Assembly: GCF_027744825.2 (NCBI RefSeq) | Contig: NW_026527057.1 | Coordinates: forward strand, 868,001 to 932,000 | Direction: 5' to 3' | Source of the DNA: Synchiropus splendidus | Lineage: Eukaryota > Chordata > Actinopteri > Syngnathiformes > Callionymidae | DNA length: 64,000 nucleotides | Shown: positions 1-14,600 of the stretch, one piece after another | Numbering within the stretch: the stretch's first letter is position 1 | How the letters are laid out: the number at the start of each line of letters is the position of its first letter | Notes under the pieces: generated by a model | The model's database searches: none | Told to the model about the DNA's origin: nothing | The model's input: only the letters and a program-made list of their open reading frames with translations | Position numbers and translations under genes: made by a program

Positions 1-2549
1 GATTTGATGTGCAACTACTAGAAAGACCCTTTCTGCTATAGTGGGAGGTTAAAATTTCATGTTCTGAAGCTTCCCTGAAAAGTTATGGCACAATGCACAA
101 AAACGCTTTTCAGCCTGAGATAAGGTGGGTTTCGGAACGCCAAACATAAAAGTGTTAATAACTTTGGAAAAACACTTCAGACAGTTTAGATTTGATGTGC
201 AACTACTAGAAAGACACTTTCTGCTATAGTGGGAGGTTAAAATTTCATGTTCTGAAGCTTTCCTGAAAAGTTATGGCACAATGCACAAAAACGCTTTTCA
301 GCCTGAGATAAGGTGGGTTTCGGAACGCCAAACATAAAAGTGTTGATAACTTTCGAAAAACACTTCAGAGAGCTTAGATTTGATGTGCACCTACTAGAAA
401 GACCCTTTCTGCTATAGTGGGAGGTTAAAATTTCATGTTCTGAAGCTTCCCTGAAAAGTTATGGCACAATGCGTAAAAACGCTTTTCAGCCTGAGATTAG
501 GTGGGTTTCGGAACGCCAAACATAAAAGTGTTGATAACTTTGGAAAAACACTTCAGACAGTTTAGATTTGATGTGCAACTACTAGAAAGACCCTTTCTGC
601 TATAGTGGGAGGTTAAAATTTCATGTTCTGAAGCTTTCCTGAAAAGTTATGGCACAATGCACAAAAACGCTTTTCAGCCTGAGATAAGGTGGGTTTCGGA
701 ACGCCAAACATAAAAGTGTTGATAACTTTCGAAAAACACTTCAGAGAGCTTAGATTTGATGTGCACCTACTAGAAAGACCCTTTCTGCTATAGTGGGAGG
801 TTAAAATTTCATGTTCTGAAGCTTCCCTGAAAAGTTATGGCACAATGCACAAAAACGCTTTTCAGCCTGAGATAAGGTGGGTTTCGGAACGCCAAACATA
901 AAAGTGTTGATAACTTTGGAAAAACACTTCAGACAGTTTAGATTTGATGTGCAACTACTAGAAAGACCCTTTCTGCTATAGTGGGAGGTTAAAATTTCAT
1001 GTTCTGAAGCTTCCCTGAAAAGTTATGGCACAATGCACAAAAACGCTTTTCAGCCTGAGATAAGGTGGGTTTCGGAACGCCAAACATAAAAGTGTTGATA
1101 ACTTTCCAAAAACACTTCAGAGAGCTTAGATTTGATGTGCACCTACTAGAAAGACCCTTTCTGCTATAGTGGGAGGTTAAAATTTCATGTTCTGAAGCTT
1201 CCCTGAAAAGTTATGGCACAATGCACAAAAACGCTTTTCAGCCTGAGATAAGGTGGGTTTCGGAACGCCAAACATAAAAGTGTTGATAACTTTGGAAAAA
1301 CACTTCAGACAGTTTAGATTTGATGTGCAACTACTAGAAAGACCCTTTCTGCTATAGTGGGAGGTTAAAATTTCATGTTCTGAAGCTTCCCTGAAAAGTT
1401 ATGGCACAATGCACAAAAACGCTTTACAGCCTGAGATAAGGTGGGTTTCGGAACGCCAAACATAAAAGTGTTAATAACTTTGGAAAAACACTTCAGACAG
1501 TTTAGATTTGATGTGCAACTACTAGAAAAACCCTTTCTGCTATAGTGGGAGGTTAAAATTTCATGTTCTGAAGCTTTCCTGAAAAGTTATGGCACAATGC
1601 ACAAAAACGCTTTTCAGCCTGAGATAAGGTGGGTTTCGGAACGCCAAACATAAAAGTGTTGATAACTTTTGAAAAACACTTCAGACAGCTTAGATTTGAT
1701 GTGCAACTACTAGAAAGACCCTTTCTGCTATAGTGGGAGGTTAAAATTTCATGTTCTGAAGCTTCCCTGAAAAGTTATGGCACAATGCACAAAAACGCTT
1801 TTCAGCCTGAGATAAGGTGGGTTTCGGAACGCCAAACATAAAAGTGTTGATAACTTTGGAAAAACACTTCAGACAGTTTAGATTTGATGTTCAACTACTA
1901 GAAAGACCCTTTCTGCTATAGTGGGAGGTTAAAATTTCATGTTCTGAAGCTTTCCTGAAAAGTTATGGCACAATGCACAAAAACGCTTTTCAGCCTGAGA
2001 TAAGGTGGGTTTCGGAACGCCAAACATAAAAGTGTTGATAACTTTGGAAAAACACTTCAGACAGTTTAGATTTGATGTGCAACTACTAGAAAGACACTTT
2101 CTGCTATAGTGGGAGGTTAAAATTTCATGTTCTGAAGCTTTCCTGAAAAGTTATGGCACAATGCACAAAAACGCTTTTCAGCCTGAGATAAGGTGGGTTT
2201 CGGAACGCCAAACATAAAAGTGTTGATAACTTTCGAAAAACACTTCAGAGAGCTTAGATTTGATGTGCACCTACTAGAAAGACCCTTTCTGCTATAGTGG
2301 GAGGTTAAAATTTCATGTTCTGAAGCTTCCCTGAAAAGTTATGGCACAATGCGTAAAAACGCTTTTCAGCCTGAGATAAGGTGGGTTTCGGAACGCCAAA
2401 CATAAAAGTGTTGATAACTTTTGAAAAACACTTCAGACAGCTTAGATTTGATGTGCAACTACTAGAAAGACCCTTTCTGCTATAGTGGGAGGTTAAAATT
2501 TCATGTTCTGAAGCTTCCCTGAAAAGTTTTGGCACAATGCACAAAAACG

Positions 2550-5230
2550 CTTTTCAGCCTGAGATAAGGTGGGTTTCGGAACGCCAAACATAAAAGTGTT
2601 GATAACTTTCGAAAAACACTTCAGAGAGCTTAGATTTGATGTGCACCTACTAGAAAGACCCTTTCTGCTATAGTGGGAGGTTAAAATTTCATGTTCTGAA
2701 GCTTCCCTGAAAAGTTATGGCACAATGCGTAAAAACGCTTTTCAGCCTGAGATAAGGTGGGTTTCGGAACGCCAAACATAAAAGTGTTGATAACTTTTGA
2801 AAAACACTTCAGACAGCTTAGATTTGATGTGCAACTACTAGAAAGACCCTTTCTGCTATAGTGGGAGGTTAAAATTTCATGTTCTGAAGCTTCCCTGAAA
2901 AGTTTTGGCACAATGCACAAAAACGCTTTTCAGCCTGAGATAAGGTGGGTTTCGGAACGCCAAACATAAAAGTGTTGATAACTTTGGAAAAACACTTCAG
3001 ACAGTTTAGATTTGATGTGCAACTACTAGAAAGACCCTTTCTGCTATAGTGGGAGGTTAAAATTTCATGTTCTGAAGCTTCCCTGAAAAGTTATGGCACA
3101 ATGCACAAAAACGCTTTTCAGCCTGAGATAAGGTGGGTTTCGGAACGCCAAACATAAAAGTGTTGATAACTTTCGAAAAACACTTCAGAGAGCTTAGATT
3201 TGATGTGCACCTACTAGAAAGACCCTTTCTGCTATAGTGGGAGGTTAAAATTTCATGTTCTGAAGCTTCCCTGAAAAGTTATGGCACAATGCGTAAAAAC
3301 GCTTTTCAGCCTGAGATAAGGTGGGTTTCGGAACGCCAAACATAAAAGTGTTGATAACTTTGGAAAAACACTTCAGACGGTTTAGATTTGATGTGCAACT
3401 ACTAGAAAGACCCTTTCTGCTATAGTGGGAGGTTAAAATTTCATGTTCTGAAGCTTTCCTGAAAAGTTATGGCACAATGCACAAAAACGCTTTTCAGCCT
3501 GAGATAAGGTGGGTTTCGGAACGCCAAACATATAAGTGTTGATAACTTTTGAAAAACACTTCAGACAGCTTAGATTTGATGTGCAACTACTAGAAAGACC
3601 CTTTCTGCTATAGTGGGAGGTTAAAATTTCATGTTCTGAAGCTTCCCTGAAAAGTTATGGCACAATGCACAAAAACGCTTTTCAGCCTGAGATAAGGTGG
3701 GTTTCGGAACGCCAAACATAAAAGTGTTGATAACTTTGGAAAAACACTTCAGACAGTTTAGATTTGATGTGCAACTACTAGAAAGACCCTTTCTGCTATA
3801 GTGGGAGGTTAAAATTTCATGTTCTGAAGCTTTCCTGAAAAGTTATGGCACAATGCACAAAAACGCTTTTCAGCCTGAGATAAGGTGGGTTTCGGAACGC
3901 CAAACATAAAAGTGTTGATAACTTTCGAAAAACACTTCAGAGAGCTTAGATTTGATGTGCACCTACTAGAAAGACCCTTTCTGCTATAGTGGGAGGTTAA
4001 AATTTCATGTTCTGAAGCTTCCCTGAAAAGTTATGGCACAATGCGTAAAAACGCTTTTCAGCCTGAGATAAGGTGGGTTTCGGAACGCCAAACATAAAAG
4101 TGTTGATAACTTTTGAAAAACACTTCAGACAGCTTAGATTTGATGTGCAACTACTAGAAAGACCCTTTCTGCTATAGTGGGAGGTTAAAATTTCATGTTC
4201 TGAAGCTTCCCTGAAAAGTTTTGGCACAATGCACAAAAACGCTTTTCAGCCTGAGATAAGGTGGGTTTCGGAACGCCAAACATAAAAGTGTTGATAACTT
4301 TGGAAAAACACTTCAGACAGTTTAGATTTGATGTGCAACTACTAGAAAGACCCTTTCTGCTATAGTGGGAGGTTAAAATTTCATGTTCTGAAGCTTCCCT
4401 GAAAAGTTATGGCACAATGCACAAAAACGCTTTTCAGCCTGAGATAAGGTGGGTTTCGGAACGCCAAACATAAAAGTGTTGATAACTTTCGAAAAACACT
4501 TCAGAGAGCTTAGATTTGATGTGCACCTACTAGAAAGACCCTTTCTGCTATAGTGGGAGGTTAAAATTTCATGTTCTGAAGCTTCCCTGAAAAGTTATGG
4601 CACAATGCGTAAAAACGCTTTTCAGCCTGAGATAAGGTGGGTTTCGGAACGCCAAACATAAAAGTGTTGATAACTTTGGAAAAACACTTCAGACAGTTTA
4701 GATTTGATGTGCAACTACTAGAAAGACCCTTTCTGCTATAGTGGGAGGTTAAAATTTCATGTTCTGAAGCTTTCCTGAAAAGTTATGGCACAATGCACAA
4801 AAACGCTTTTCAGCCTGAGATAAGGTGGGTTTCGGAACGCCAAACATATAAGTGTTGATAACTTTTGAAAAACACTTCAGACAGCTTAGATTTGATGTGC
4901 AACTACTAGAAAGACCCTTTCTGCTATAGTGGGAGGTTAAAATTTCATGTTCTGAAGCTTCCCTGAAAAGTTATGGCACAATGCACAAAAACGCTTTTCA
5001 GCCTGAGATAAGGTGGGTTTCGGAACGCCAAACATAAAAGTGTTGATAACTTTGGAAAAACACTTCAGACAGTTTAGATTTGATGTGCAACTACTAGAAA
5101 GACCCTTTCTGCTATAGTGGGAGGTTAAAATTTCATGTTCTGAAGCTTTCCTGAAAAGTTATGGCACAATGCACAAAAACGCTTTTCAGCCTGAGATAAG
5201 GTGGGTTTCGGAACGCCAAACATAAAAGTG
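2550..5230. repeat. Tandem 7-monomer (1316-bp) higher-order block
   Basis: Two adjacent blocks of seven monomers (about 2581-3896 and 3897-5212) show the same order of monomer types, B-C-A-B-A-C-A. They share the private variant catataagtg at about 3529 and 4845, which are 1316 bp apart (7 x 188). They differ at single sites, for example acggttta at 3378 against acagttta in the second copy. Confidence 0.8.
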
Positions 5231-8200
5231 TTGATAACTTTTGAAAAACACTTCAGAGAGCTTAGATTTGATGTGCAACTACTAGAAAGACCCTTTCTGC
5301 TATAGTGGGAGGTTAAAATTTCATGTTCAGAAGCTTCCCTGAAAAGTTTTGGCACAATGCACAAAAACGCTTTTCAGCCTGAGATAAGGTGGGTTTCGGA
5401 ACGCCAAACATAAAAGTGTTGATAACTTTGGAAAAACACTTCAGACAGTTTAGATTTGATGTGCAACTACTAGAAAGACACTTTCTGCTATAGTGGGAGG
5501 TTAAAATTTCATGTTCTGAAGCTTTCCTGAAAAGTTATGGCACAATGCACAAAAACGCTTTTCAGCCTGAGATAAGGTGGGTTTCGGAACGCCAAACATA
5601 AAAGTGTTGATAACTTTCGAAAAACACTTCAGAGAGCTTAGATTTGATGTGCACCTACTAGAAAGACCCTTTCTGCTATAGTGGGAGGTTAAAATTTCAT
5701 GTTCTGAAGCTTCCCTGAAAAGTTGTGGCACAATGCGTAAAAACGCTTTTCAGCCTGAGATAAGGTGGGTTTCGGAACGCCAAACATAAAAGTGTTGATA
5801 ACTTTGGAAAAACACTTCAGACAGTTTAGATTTGATGTGCAACTACTAGAAAGACCCTTTCTGCTATAGTGGGAGGTTAAAATGTCATGTTCTGAAGCTT
5901 TCCTGAAAAGTTATGGCACAATGCACAAAAACGCTTTTCAGCCTGAGATAAGGTGGGTTTCGGAACGCCAAACATAAAAGTGTTGATAACTTTTGAAAAA
6001 CACTTCAGACAGCTTAGATTTGATGTGCAACTACTAGAAAGACCCTTTCTGCTATAGTGGGAGGTTAAAATTTCATGTTCTGACGCTTCCCTGAAAAGTT
6101 ATGGCACAATGCACAAAAACGCTTTTCAGCCTGAGATAAGGTGGGTTTCGGAACGCCAAACATAAAAGTGTTGATAACTTTGGAAAAACACTTCAGACAG
6201 TTTAGATTTGATGTGCAACTACTAGAAAGACCCTTTCTGCTATAGTGGGAGGTTAAAATTTCATGTTCTGAAGCTTCCCTGAAAAGTTATGGCACAATGC
6301 ACAAAAACGCTTTTCAGCCTGAGATAAGGTGGGTTTCGGAACGCCAAACATAAAAGTGTTGATAACTTTCGAAAAACACTTCAGAGAGCTTAGATTTGAT
6401 GTGCACCTACTAGAAAGACCCTTTCTGCTATAGTGGGAGGTTAAAATTTCATGTTCTGAAGCTTCCCTGAAAAGTTATGGCACAATGCGTAAAAACGCTT
6501 TTCAGCCTGAGATAAGGTGGGTTTCGGAACGCCAAACATAAAAGTGTTGATAACTTTGGAAAAACACTTCAGACAGTTTAGATTTGATGTGCAACTACTA
6601 GAAAGACCCTTTCTGCTATAGTGGGAGGTTAAAATTTCATGTTCTGAAGCTTTCCTGAAAAGTTATGGCACAATGCACAAAAACGCTTTTCAGCCTGAGA
6701 TAAGGTGGGTTTCGGAACGCCAAACATAAAAGTGTTGATAACTTTTGAAAAACACTTCAGACAGCTTAGATTTGATGTGCAACTACTAGAAAGACCCTTT
6801 CTGCGAGAGTGGGAGGTTAAAATTTCATGTTCTGAAGCTTCCCTGAAAAGTTATGGCACAATGCACAAAAACGCTTTTCAGCCTGAGATAAGGTGGGTTT
6901 CGGAACGCCAAACATAAAAGTGTTGATAACTTTGGAAAAACACTTCAGACAGTTTAGATTTGATGTGCAACTACTAGAAAGACCCTTTCTGCTATAGTGG
7001 GAGGTTAAAATTTCATGTTCTGAAGCTTTCCTGAAAAGTTATGGCACAATGCACAAAAACGCTTTTCAGCCTGTGATAAGGTGGGTTTCGGAACGCCAAA
7101 CATAAAAGTGTTGATAACTTTTGAAAAACACTTCAGACAGCTTAGATTTGATGTGCAACTACTAGAAAGACCCTTTCTGCTATAGTGGGAGGTTAAAATT
7201 TCATGTTCTGAAGCTTCCCTGAAAAGTTTTGGCACAATGCACAAAAACGCTTTTCAGCCTGAGATAAGGTGGGTTTCGGAACGCCAAACATAAAAGTGTT
7301 GATAACTTTGGAAAAACACTTCAGACAGTTCAGATTTGATGTGCAACTACTAGAAAGACCCTTTCTGCTATAGTGGGAGGTTAAAATTTCATGTTCTGAA
7401 GCTTCCCTGAAAAGTTATGGCACAATGCACAAAAACGCTTTTCAGCCTGAGATAAGGTGGGTTTCGGAACGCCAAACATAAAAGTGTTGATAACTTTGGA
7501 AAAACACTTCAGACAGTTTAGATTTGATGTGCAACTACTAGAAAGACCCTTTCTGCTATAGTGGGAGGTTAAAATTTCATGTTCTGAAGCTTCCCTGAAA
7601 AGTTATGGCACAATGCACAAAAACGCTTTTCAGCCTGAGATAAGGTGGGTTTCGGAACGCCAAACATAAAAGTGTTGATAACTTTCGAAAAACACTTCAG
7701 ACAGCTTAGATTTGATGTGCACCTACTAGAAAGACCCTTTCTGCTATAGTGGGAGGTTAAAATTTCATGTTCTGAAGCTTCCCTGAAAAGTTATGGCACA
7801 ATGCACAAAAACGTTTTTCAGCCTGAGATAAGGTGGGTTTCGGAACGCCAAACATAAAAGTGTTGATAACTTTCGAAAAACACTTCAGAGAGCTTAGATT
7901 TGATGTGCACCTACTAGAAAGACCCTTTCTGCTATAGTGGGAGGTTAAAATTTCATGTTCTGAAGCTTCCCTGAAAAGTTATGGCACAATGCGTAAAAAC
8001 GCTTTTCAGCCTGAGATAAGGTGGGTTTCGGCACGCCAAACATAAAAGTGTTGATAACTTTGGAAAAACACTTCAGACAGTTTAGATTTGATGTGCAACT
8101 ACTAGAAAGACCCTTTCTGCTATAGTGGGAGGTTAAAATTTCATGTTCTGAAGCTTTCCTGAAAAGTTATGGCACAATGCACAAAAACGCTTTTCAGCCT

Positions 8201-8459
8201 GAGATAAGGTGGGTTTCGGAACGCCAAACATAAAAGTGTTGATAACTTTTGAAAAACACTTCAGACAGCTTAGATTTGATGTGCAACTACTAGAAAGACC
8301 CTTTCTGCTATAGTGGGAGGTTAAAATTTCATGTTCTGAAGCTTCCCTGAAAAGTTATGGCACAATGCACAAAAACGCTTTTCAGCCTGAGATAAGGTGG
8401 GTTTCGGAACGCCAAACATAAAAGTGTTGATAACTTTGGAAAAACACTTCAGACAGTTT

Positions 8460-11400
8460 AGATTTGATGTGCAACTACTAGAAAGACCCTTTCTGCTATA
8501 GTGGGAGGTTAAAATTTCATGTTCTGAAGCTTCCCTGAAAAGTTATGGCACAATGCACAAAAACGCTTTTCAGCCTGAGATAAGGTGGGTTTCGGAACGC
8601 CAAACATAAAAGTGTTAATAACTTTGGAAAAACACTTCAGACAGTTTAGATTTGATGTGCAACTACTAGAAAGACCCTTTCTGCTATAGTGGGAGGTTAA
8701 AATTTCATGTTCTGAAGCTTCCCTGAAAAGTTATGGCACAATGCGTAAAAACGATTTTCAGCCTGAGATAAGGTGGGTTTCGGAACGCCAAACATAAAAG
8801 TGTTGATAACTTTGGAAAAACACTTCAGACAGTTTAGATTTGATGTGCAACTACTAGAAAGACCCTTTCTGCTATAGTGGGAGGTTAAAATTTCATGTTC
8901 TGAAGCTTCCCTGAAAAGTTATGGCACAATGCACAAAAACGCTTTTCAGCCTGAGATAAGGTGGGTTTCGGAACGCCAAACATAAAAGTGTTGATAACTT
9001 TCGAAAAACACTTCAGACAGCTTAGATTTGATGTGCACCTACTAGAAAGACCCTTTCTGCTATAGTGGGAGGTTAAAATTTCATGTTCTGAAGCTTCCCT
9101 GAAAAGTTATGGCACAATGCGTAAAAACGTTTTACAGCCTGAGATAAGGTGGGTTTCGGAACGCCAAACATAAAAGTGTTGATAACTTTGGAAAAACACT
9201 TCAGACAGTTTAGATTTGATGTGCAACTACTAGAAAGACCCTTTCTGCTATAGTGGGAGGTTAAAATTTCATGTTCTGAAGCTTTCCTGAAAAGTTATGG
9301 CACAATGCACAAAAACGCTTTTCAGCCTGAGATAAGGTGGGTTTCGGAACGCCAAACATAAAAGTGTTGATAACTTTTGAAAAACACTTCAGACAGCTTA
9401 GATTTGATGTGCAACTACTAGAAAGACCCTTTCTGCTATAGTGGGAGGTTAAAATTTCATGTTCTGAAGCTTCCCTGAAAAGTTATGGCACAATGCGTAA
9501 AAACGCTTTTCAACCTGAGATAAGGTGGGTTTCGGAACGCCAAACATAAAAGTGTTGATAACTTTGGAAAAACACTTAAGACAGTTTAGATTTGATGTGC
9601 AACTACTAGAAAGACCCTTTCTGCTATAGTGGGAGGTTAAAATTTCATGTTCTGAAGCTTTCCTGAAAAGTTATGGCACAATGCACAAAAACGCTTTTCA
9701 GCCTGAGATAAGGTGGGTTTCGGAACGCCAAACATAAAAGTGTTGATAACTTTTGAAAAACACTTCAGACAGCTTAGATTTGATGTGCAACTACTCAAAA
9801 GACCCTTTCTGCTATAGTGGGAGGTTAAAATTTCATGTTCTGAAGCTTCCCTGAAAAGTTATGGCACAATGTACAAAAACGCTTTTCAGCCTGAGATAAG
9901 GTGGGTTTCGGAACGCCAAACATAAAAGTGTTGATAACTTTTGAAAAACACTTCAGACAGCTTAGATTTGATGTGCAACTACTAGAAAGACCCTTTCTGC
10001 TATAGTGGGAGGTTAAAATTTCATGTTCTGAAGCTTCCCTGAAAAGTTATGGCACAATGCACAAAAACGCTTTTCAGCCTGAGATAAGGTGGGTTTCGGA
10101 ACGCCAAACATAAAAGTGTTAATAACTTTGGAAAAACACTTCAGACAGTTTAGATTTGATGTGCAACTACTAGAAAGACCCTTTCTGCTATAGTGGGAGG
10201 TTAAAATTTCATGTTCTGAAGCTTCCCTGAAAAGTTATGGCACAATGCGTAAAAACGATTTTCAGCCTGAGATAAGGTGGGTTTCGGAACGCCAAACATA
10301 AAAGTGTTGATAACTTTGGAAAAACACTTCAGACAGTTTAGATTTGATGTGCAACTACTAGAAAGACCCTTTCTGCTATAGTGGGAGGTTAAAATTTCAT
10401 GTTCTGAAGCTTCCCTGAAAAGTTATGGCACAATGCACAAAAACGCTTTTCAGCCTGAGATAAGGTGGGTTTCGGAACGCCAAACATAAAAGTGTTGATA
10501 ACTTTCGAAAAACACTTCAGACAGCTTAGATTTGATGTGCACCTACTAGAAAGACCCTTTCTGCTATAGTGGGAGGTTAAAATTTCATGTTCTGAAGCTT
10601 CCCTGAAAAGTTATGGCACAATGCGTAAAAACGTTTTACAGCCTGAGATAAGGTGGGTTTCGGAACGCCAAACATAAAAGTGTTGATAACTTTGGAAAAA
10701 CACTTCAGACAGTTTAGATTTGATGTGCAACTACTAGAAAGACCCTTTCTCCTATAGTGGGAGGTTAAAATTTCATGTTCTGAAGCTTTCCTGAAAAGTT
10801 ATGGCACAATGCACAAAAACGCTTTTCAGCCTGAGATAAGGTGGGTTTCGGAACGCCAAACATAAAAGTGTTGATAACTTTTGAAAAACACTTCAGACAG
10901 CTTAGATTTGATGTGCAACTACTAGAAAGACCCTTTCTGCTATAGTGGGAGGTTAAAATTTCATGTTCTGAAGCTTCCCTGAAAAGTTATGGCACAATGC
11001 GTAAAAACGCTTTTCAACCTGAGATAAGGTGGGTTTCGGAACGCCAAACATAAAAGTGTTGATAACTTTGGAAAAACACTTAAGACAGTTTAGATTTGAT
11101 GTGCAACTACTAGAAAGACCCTTTCTGCTATAGTGGGAGGTTAAAATTTCATGTTCTGAAGCTTTCCTGAAAAGTTATGGCACAATGCACAAAAACGCTT
11201 TTCAGCCTGAGATAAGGTGGGTTTCGGAACGCCAAACATAAAAGTGTTGATAACTTTTGAAAAACACTTCAGACAGCTTAGATTTGATGTGCAACTACTC
11301 AAAAGACCCTTTCTGCTATAGTGGGAGGTTAAAATTTCATGTTCTGAAGCTTCCCTGAAAAGTTATGGCACAATGTACAAAAACGCTTTTCAGCCTGAGA

Positions 11401-11600
11401 TAAGGTGGGTTTCGGAACGCCAAACATAAAAGTGTTGATAACTTTTGAAAAACACTTCAGACAGCTTAGATTTGATGTGCAACTACTAGAAAGACCCTTT
11501 CTGCTATAGTGGGAGGTTAAAATTTCATGTTCTGAAGCTTCCCTGAAAAGTTATGGCACAATGTACAAAAACGCTTTTCAGCCTGAGATAAGGTGGGTTT
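8460..11600. repeat. Tandem 8-monomer (1504-bp) higher-order block
   Basis: Private variants recur with a spacing of 1504 bp (8 x 188): acgattttcag (8751/10255), acgttttacagcc (about 9127/10631), ttcaacctgag (about 9510/11014), cttaagacagtt (about 9576/11080) and actcaaaagacc (about 9794/11298). The second copy has its own change, ctcctatag near 10750, so the duplication is recent but not newborn. Confidence 0.85.
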
Positions 11601-14600
11601 CGGAACGCCAAACATAAAAGTGTTGATAACTTTGGAAAAACACTTCAGACAGTTTAGATTTGATCTGCAACTACTAGAAAGACCCTTTCTGCTATAGTGG
11701 GAGGTTAAAATTTCATGTTCTGAAGCTTCCCTGAAAAGTTATGGCACAATGCACAAAAACGCTTTTCAGCCTGAGATAAGGTGGGTTTCGGAACGCCAAA
11801 CATAAAACTGTTGATAACTTTCGAAAAACACTTCAGAGAGCTTAGATTTGATGTGCACCTACTAGAAAGACCCTTTCTGCTATAGTGGGAGCTTAAAATT
11901 TCATGTTCTGAAGCTTCCCTGAAAAGTTATGGCACAAAGCGTAAAAACGCTTTTCAGCCTGAGATAAGGTGGGTTTCGGAACGCCAAACATAAAAGTGTT
12001 GATAACTTTGGAAAAACACTTCAGACAGTTTAGATTTGATGTGCAACTACTAGAAAGACCCTTTCTGCTATAGTGGGAGGTTAAAATTTCATGTTCTGAA
12101 GCTTTCCTGAAAAGTTATGGCACAATGCACAAGAACGCTTTTCAGCCTGAGATAAGGTGGGTTTCGGAACGCCAAACATAAAAGTGTTGATAACTTTTGA
12201 AAAACACTTCAGACAGCTTAGATTTGATGTGCAACTACTAGAAAGACCCTTTCTGCTATAGTGGGAGGTTAAAATTTCATGTTCTGAAGCTTCCCTGAAA
12301 AGTTATGGCACAATGCGTAAAAACGCTTTTCAGCCTGAGATAAGGTGGGTTTCGGAACGCCAAACATAAAAGTGTTGATAACTTTGGAAAAACACTTCAG
12401 ACAGTTTAGATTTGATGTGCAACTACTAGAAAGACCCTTTCTGCTATAGTGGGAGGTTAAAATTTCATGTTCTGAAGCTTCCCTGAAAAGTTATGGCACA
12501 ATGCACAAAAACGCTTTTCAGCCTGAGATAAGGTGGGTTTCGGAACGCCAAACATAAAAGTGTTAATAACTTTGGAAAAACACTTCAGACAGTTTAGATT
12601 TGATGTGCAACTACTAGAAAGACCCTTTCTGCTATAGTGGGAGGTTAAAATTTCATGTTCTGAAGCTTCCCTGAAAAGTTATGGCACAATGCACAAAAAC
12701 GCTTTTCAGCCTGAGATAAGGTGGGTTTCGGAACGCCAAACATAAAAGTGTTAATAACTTTGGAAAAACACTTCAGACAGTTTAGATTTGATGTGCAACT
12801 ACTAGAAAGACCCTTTCTGCTATAGTGGGAGGTTAAAATTTCATGTTCTGAAGCTTTCCTGAAAAGTTATGGCACAATGCACAAAAACGCTTTTCAGCCT
12901 GAGATAAGGTGGGTTTCGGAACGCCAAACATAAAAGTGTTGATAACTTTCGAAAAACAATTCAGAGAGCTTAGATTTGATGTGCACCTACTAGAAAGACC
13001 CTTTCTGCTATAGTGGGAGGTTAAAATTTCATGTTCTGAAGCTTCCCTGAAAAGTTATGGCACAATGCGTAAAAACGCTTTTCAGCCTGAGATAAGGTGG
13101 GTTTCGGAACGCCAAACATAAAAGTGTTGATAACTTTGGAAAAACACTTCAGACAGTTTAGATTTGATGTGCAACTACTAGAAAGACCCTTTCTGCTATA
13201 GTGGGAGGTTAAAATTTCATGTTCTGAAGCTTTCCTGAAAAGTTATGGCACAATGCACAAAAACGCTTTTCAGCCTGAGATAAGGTGGGTTTCGGAACGC
13301 CAAACATAAAAGTGTTGATAACTTTTGAAAAACACTTCAGACAGCTTAGATTTGATGTGCAACTACTAGAAAGACCCTTTCTGCTATAGTGGGAGGTTAA
13401 AATTTCATGTTCTGAAGCTTCCCTGAAAAGTTATGGCACAATGCACAAAAACGCTTTTCAGCCTGAGATAAGGTGGGTTTCGGAACGCCAAACATAAAAG
13501 TGTTGATAACTTTGGAAAAACACTTCAGACAGTTTAGATTTGATGTGCAACTACTAGAAAGACCCTTTCTGCTATAGTGGGAGGTTAAAATTTCATGTTC
13601 TGAAGCTTCCCTGAAAAGTTATGGCACAATGCACAAAAACGCTTTTCAGCCTGAGATAAGGTGGGTTTCGGAACGCCAAACATAAAAGTGTTAATAACTT
13701 TGGAAAAACACTTCAGACAGTTTAGATTTGATGTGCAACTACTAGAAAGACCCTTTCTGCTATAGTGGGAGGTTAAAATTTCATGTTCTGAAGCTTCCCT
13801 GAAAAGTTATGGCACAATGCACAAAAACGCTTTTCAGCCTGAGATAAGGTGGGTTTCGGAACGCCAAACATAAAAGTGTTGATAACTTTCGAAAAACACT
13901 CCAGAGAGCTTAGATTTGATGTGCACCTACTAGAAAGACCCTTTCTGCTATAGTGGGAGGTTAAAATTTCATGTTCTGAAGCTTCCCTGAAAAGTTATGG
14001 CACAATGCGTAAAAACGCATTTCAGCCTGAGATAAGGTGGGTTTCGGAACGCCAAACATAAAAGTGTTGATAACTTTGGAAAAACACTTCAGACAGTTTA
14101 GATTTGATGTGCAACTACTAGAAAGACCCTTTCTGCTATAGTGGGAGGTTAAAATGTCATGTTCTGAAGCTTTCCTGAAACGTTATGGCACAATGCACAA
14201 AAACGCTTTTCAGCCTGAGATAAGGTGGGTTTCGGAACGCCAAACATAAAAGTGTTGATAACTTTTGAAAAACACTTCAGACAGCTTAGATTTGATGTGC
14301 AACTACTAGAAAGACCCTTTCTGCTATAGTGGGAGGTTAAAATTTCATGTTCTGAAGCTTCCCTGAAAAGTTATGGCACAATGCGTAAAAACGCTTTTCA
14401 GCCTGAGATAAGGTGGGTTTCGGAACGCCAAACATAAAAGTGTTGATAACTTTGGAAAAACACTTCAGACAGTTTAGATTTGATGTGCAACTACTAGAAA
14501 GACCCTTTCTGCTATAGTGGGAGGTTAAAATTTCATGTTCTGAAGCTTCCCTGAAAAGTTATGGCACAATGCACAAAAACGCTTTTCAGCCTGAGATAAG

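Noticed and set aside
120..160. CENP-B-box-like motif in the monomer (tttcggaacgcc, or ttcgaaaaaca in type B)
   Set aside because: Only part of the required TTCG....A..CGGG pattern is present; the CGGG half is missing in both, so centromere-protein binding is not supported.
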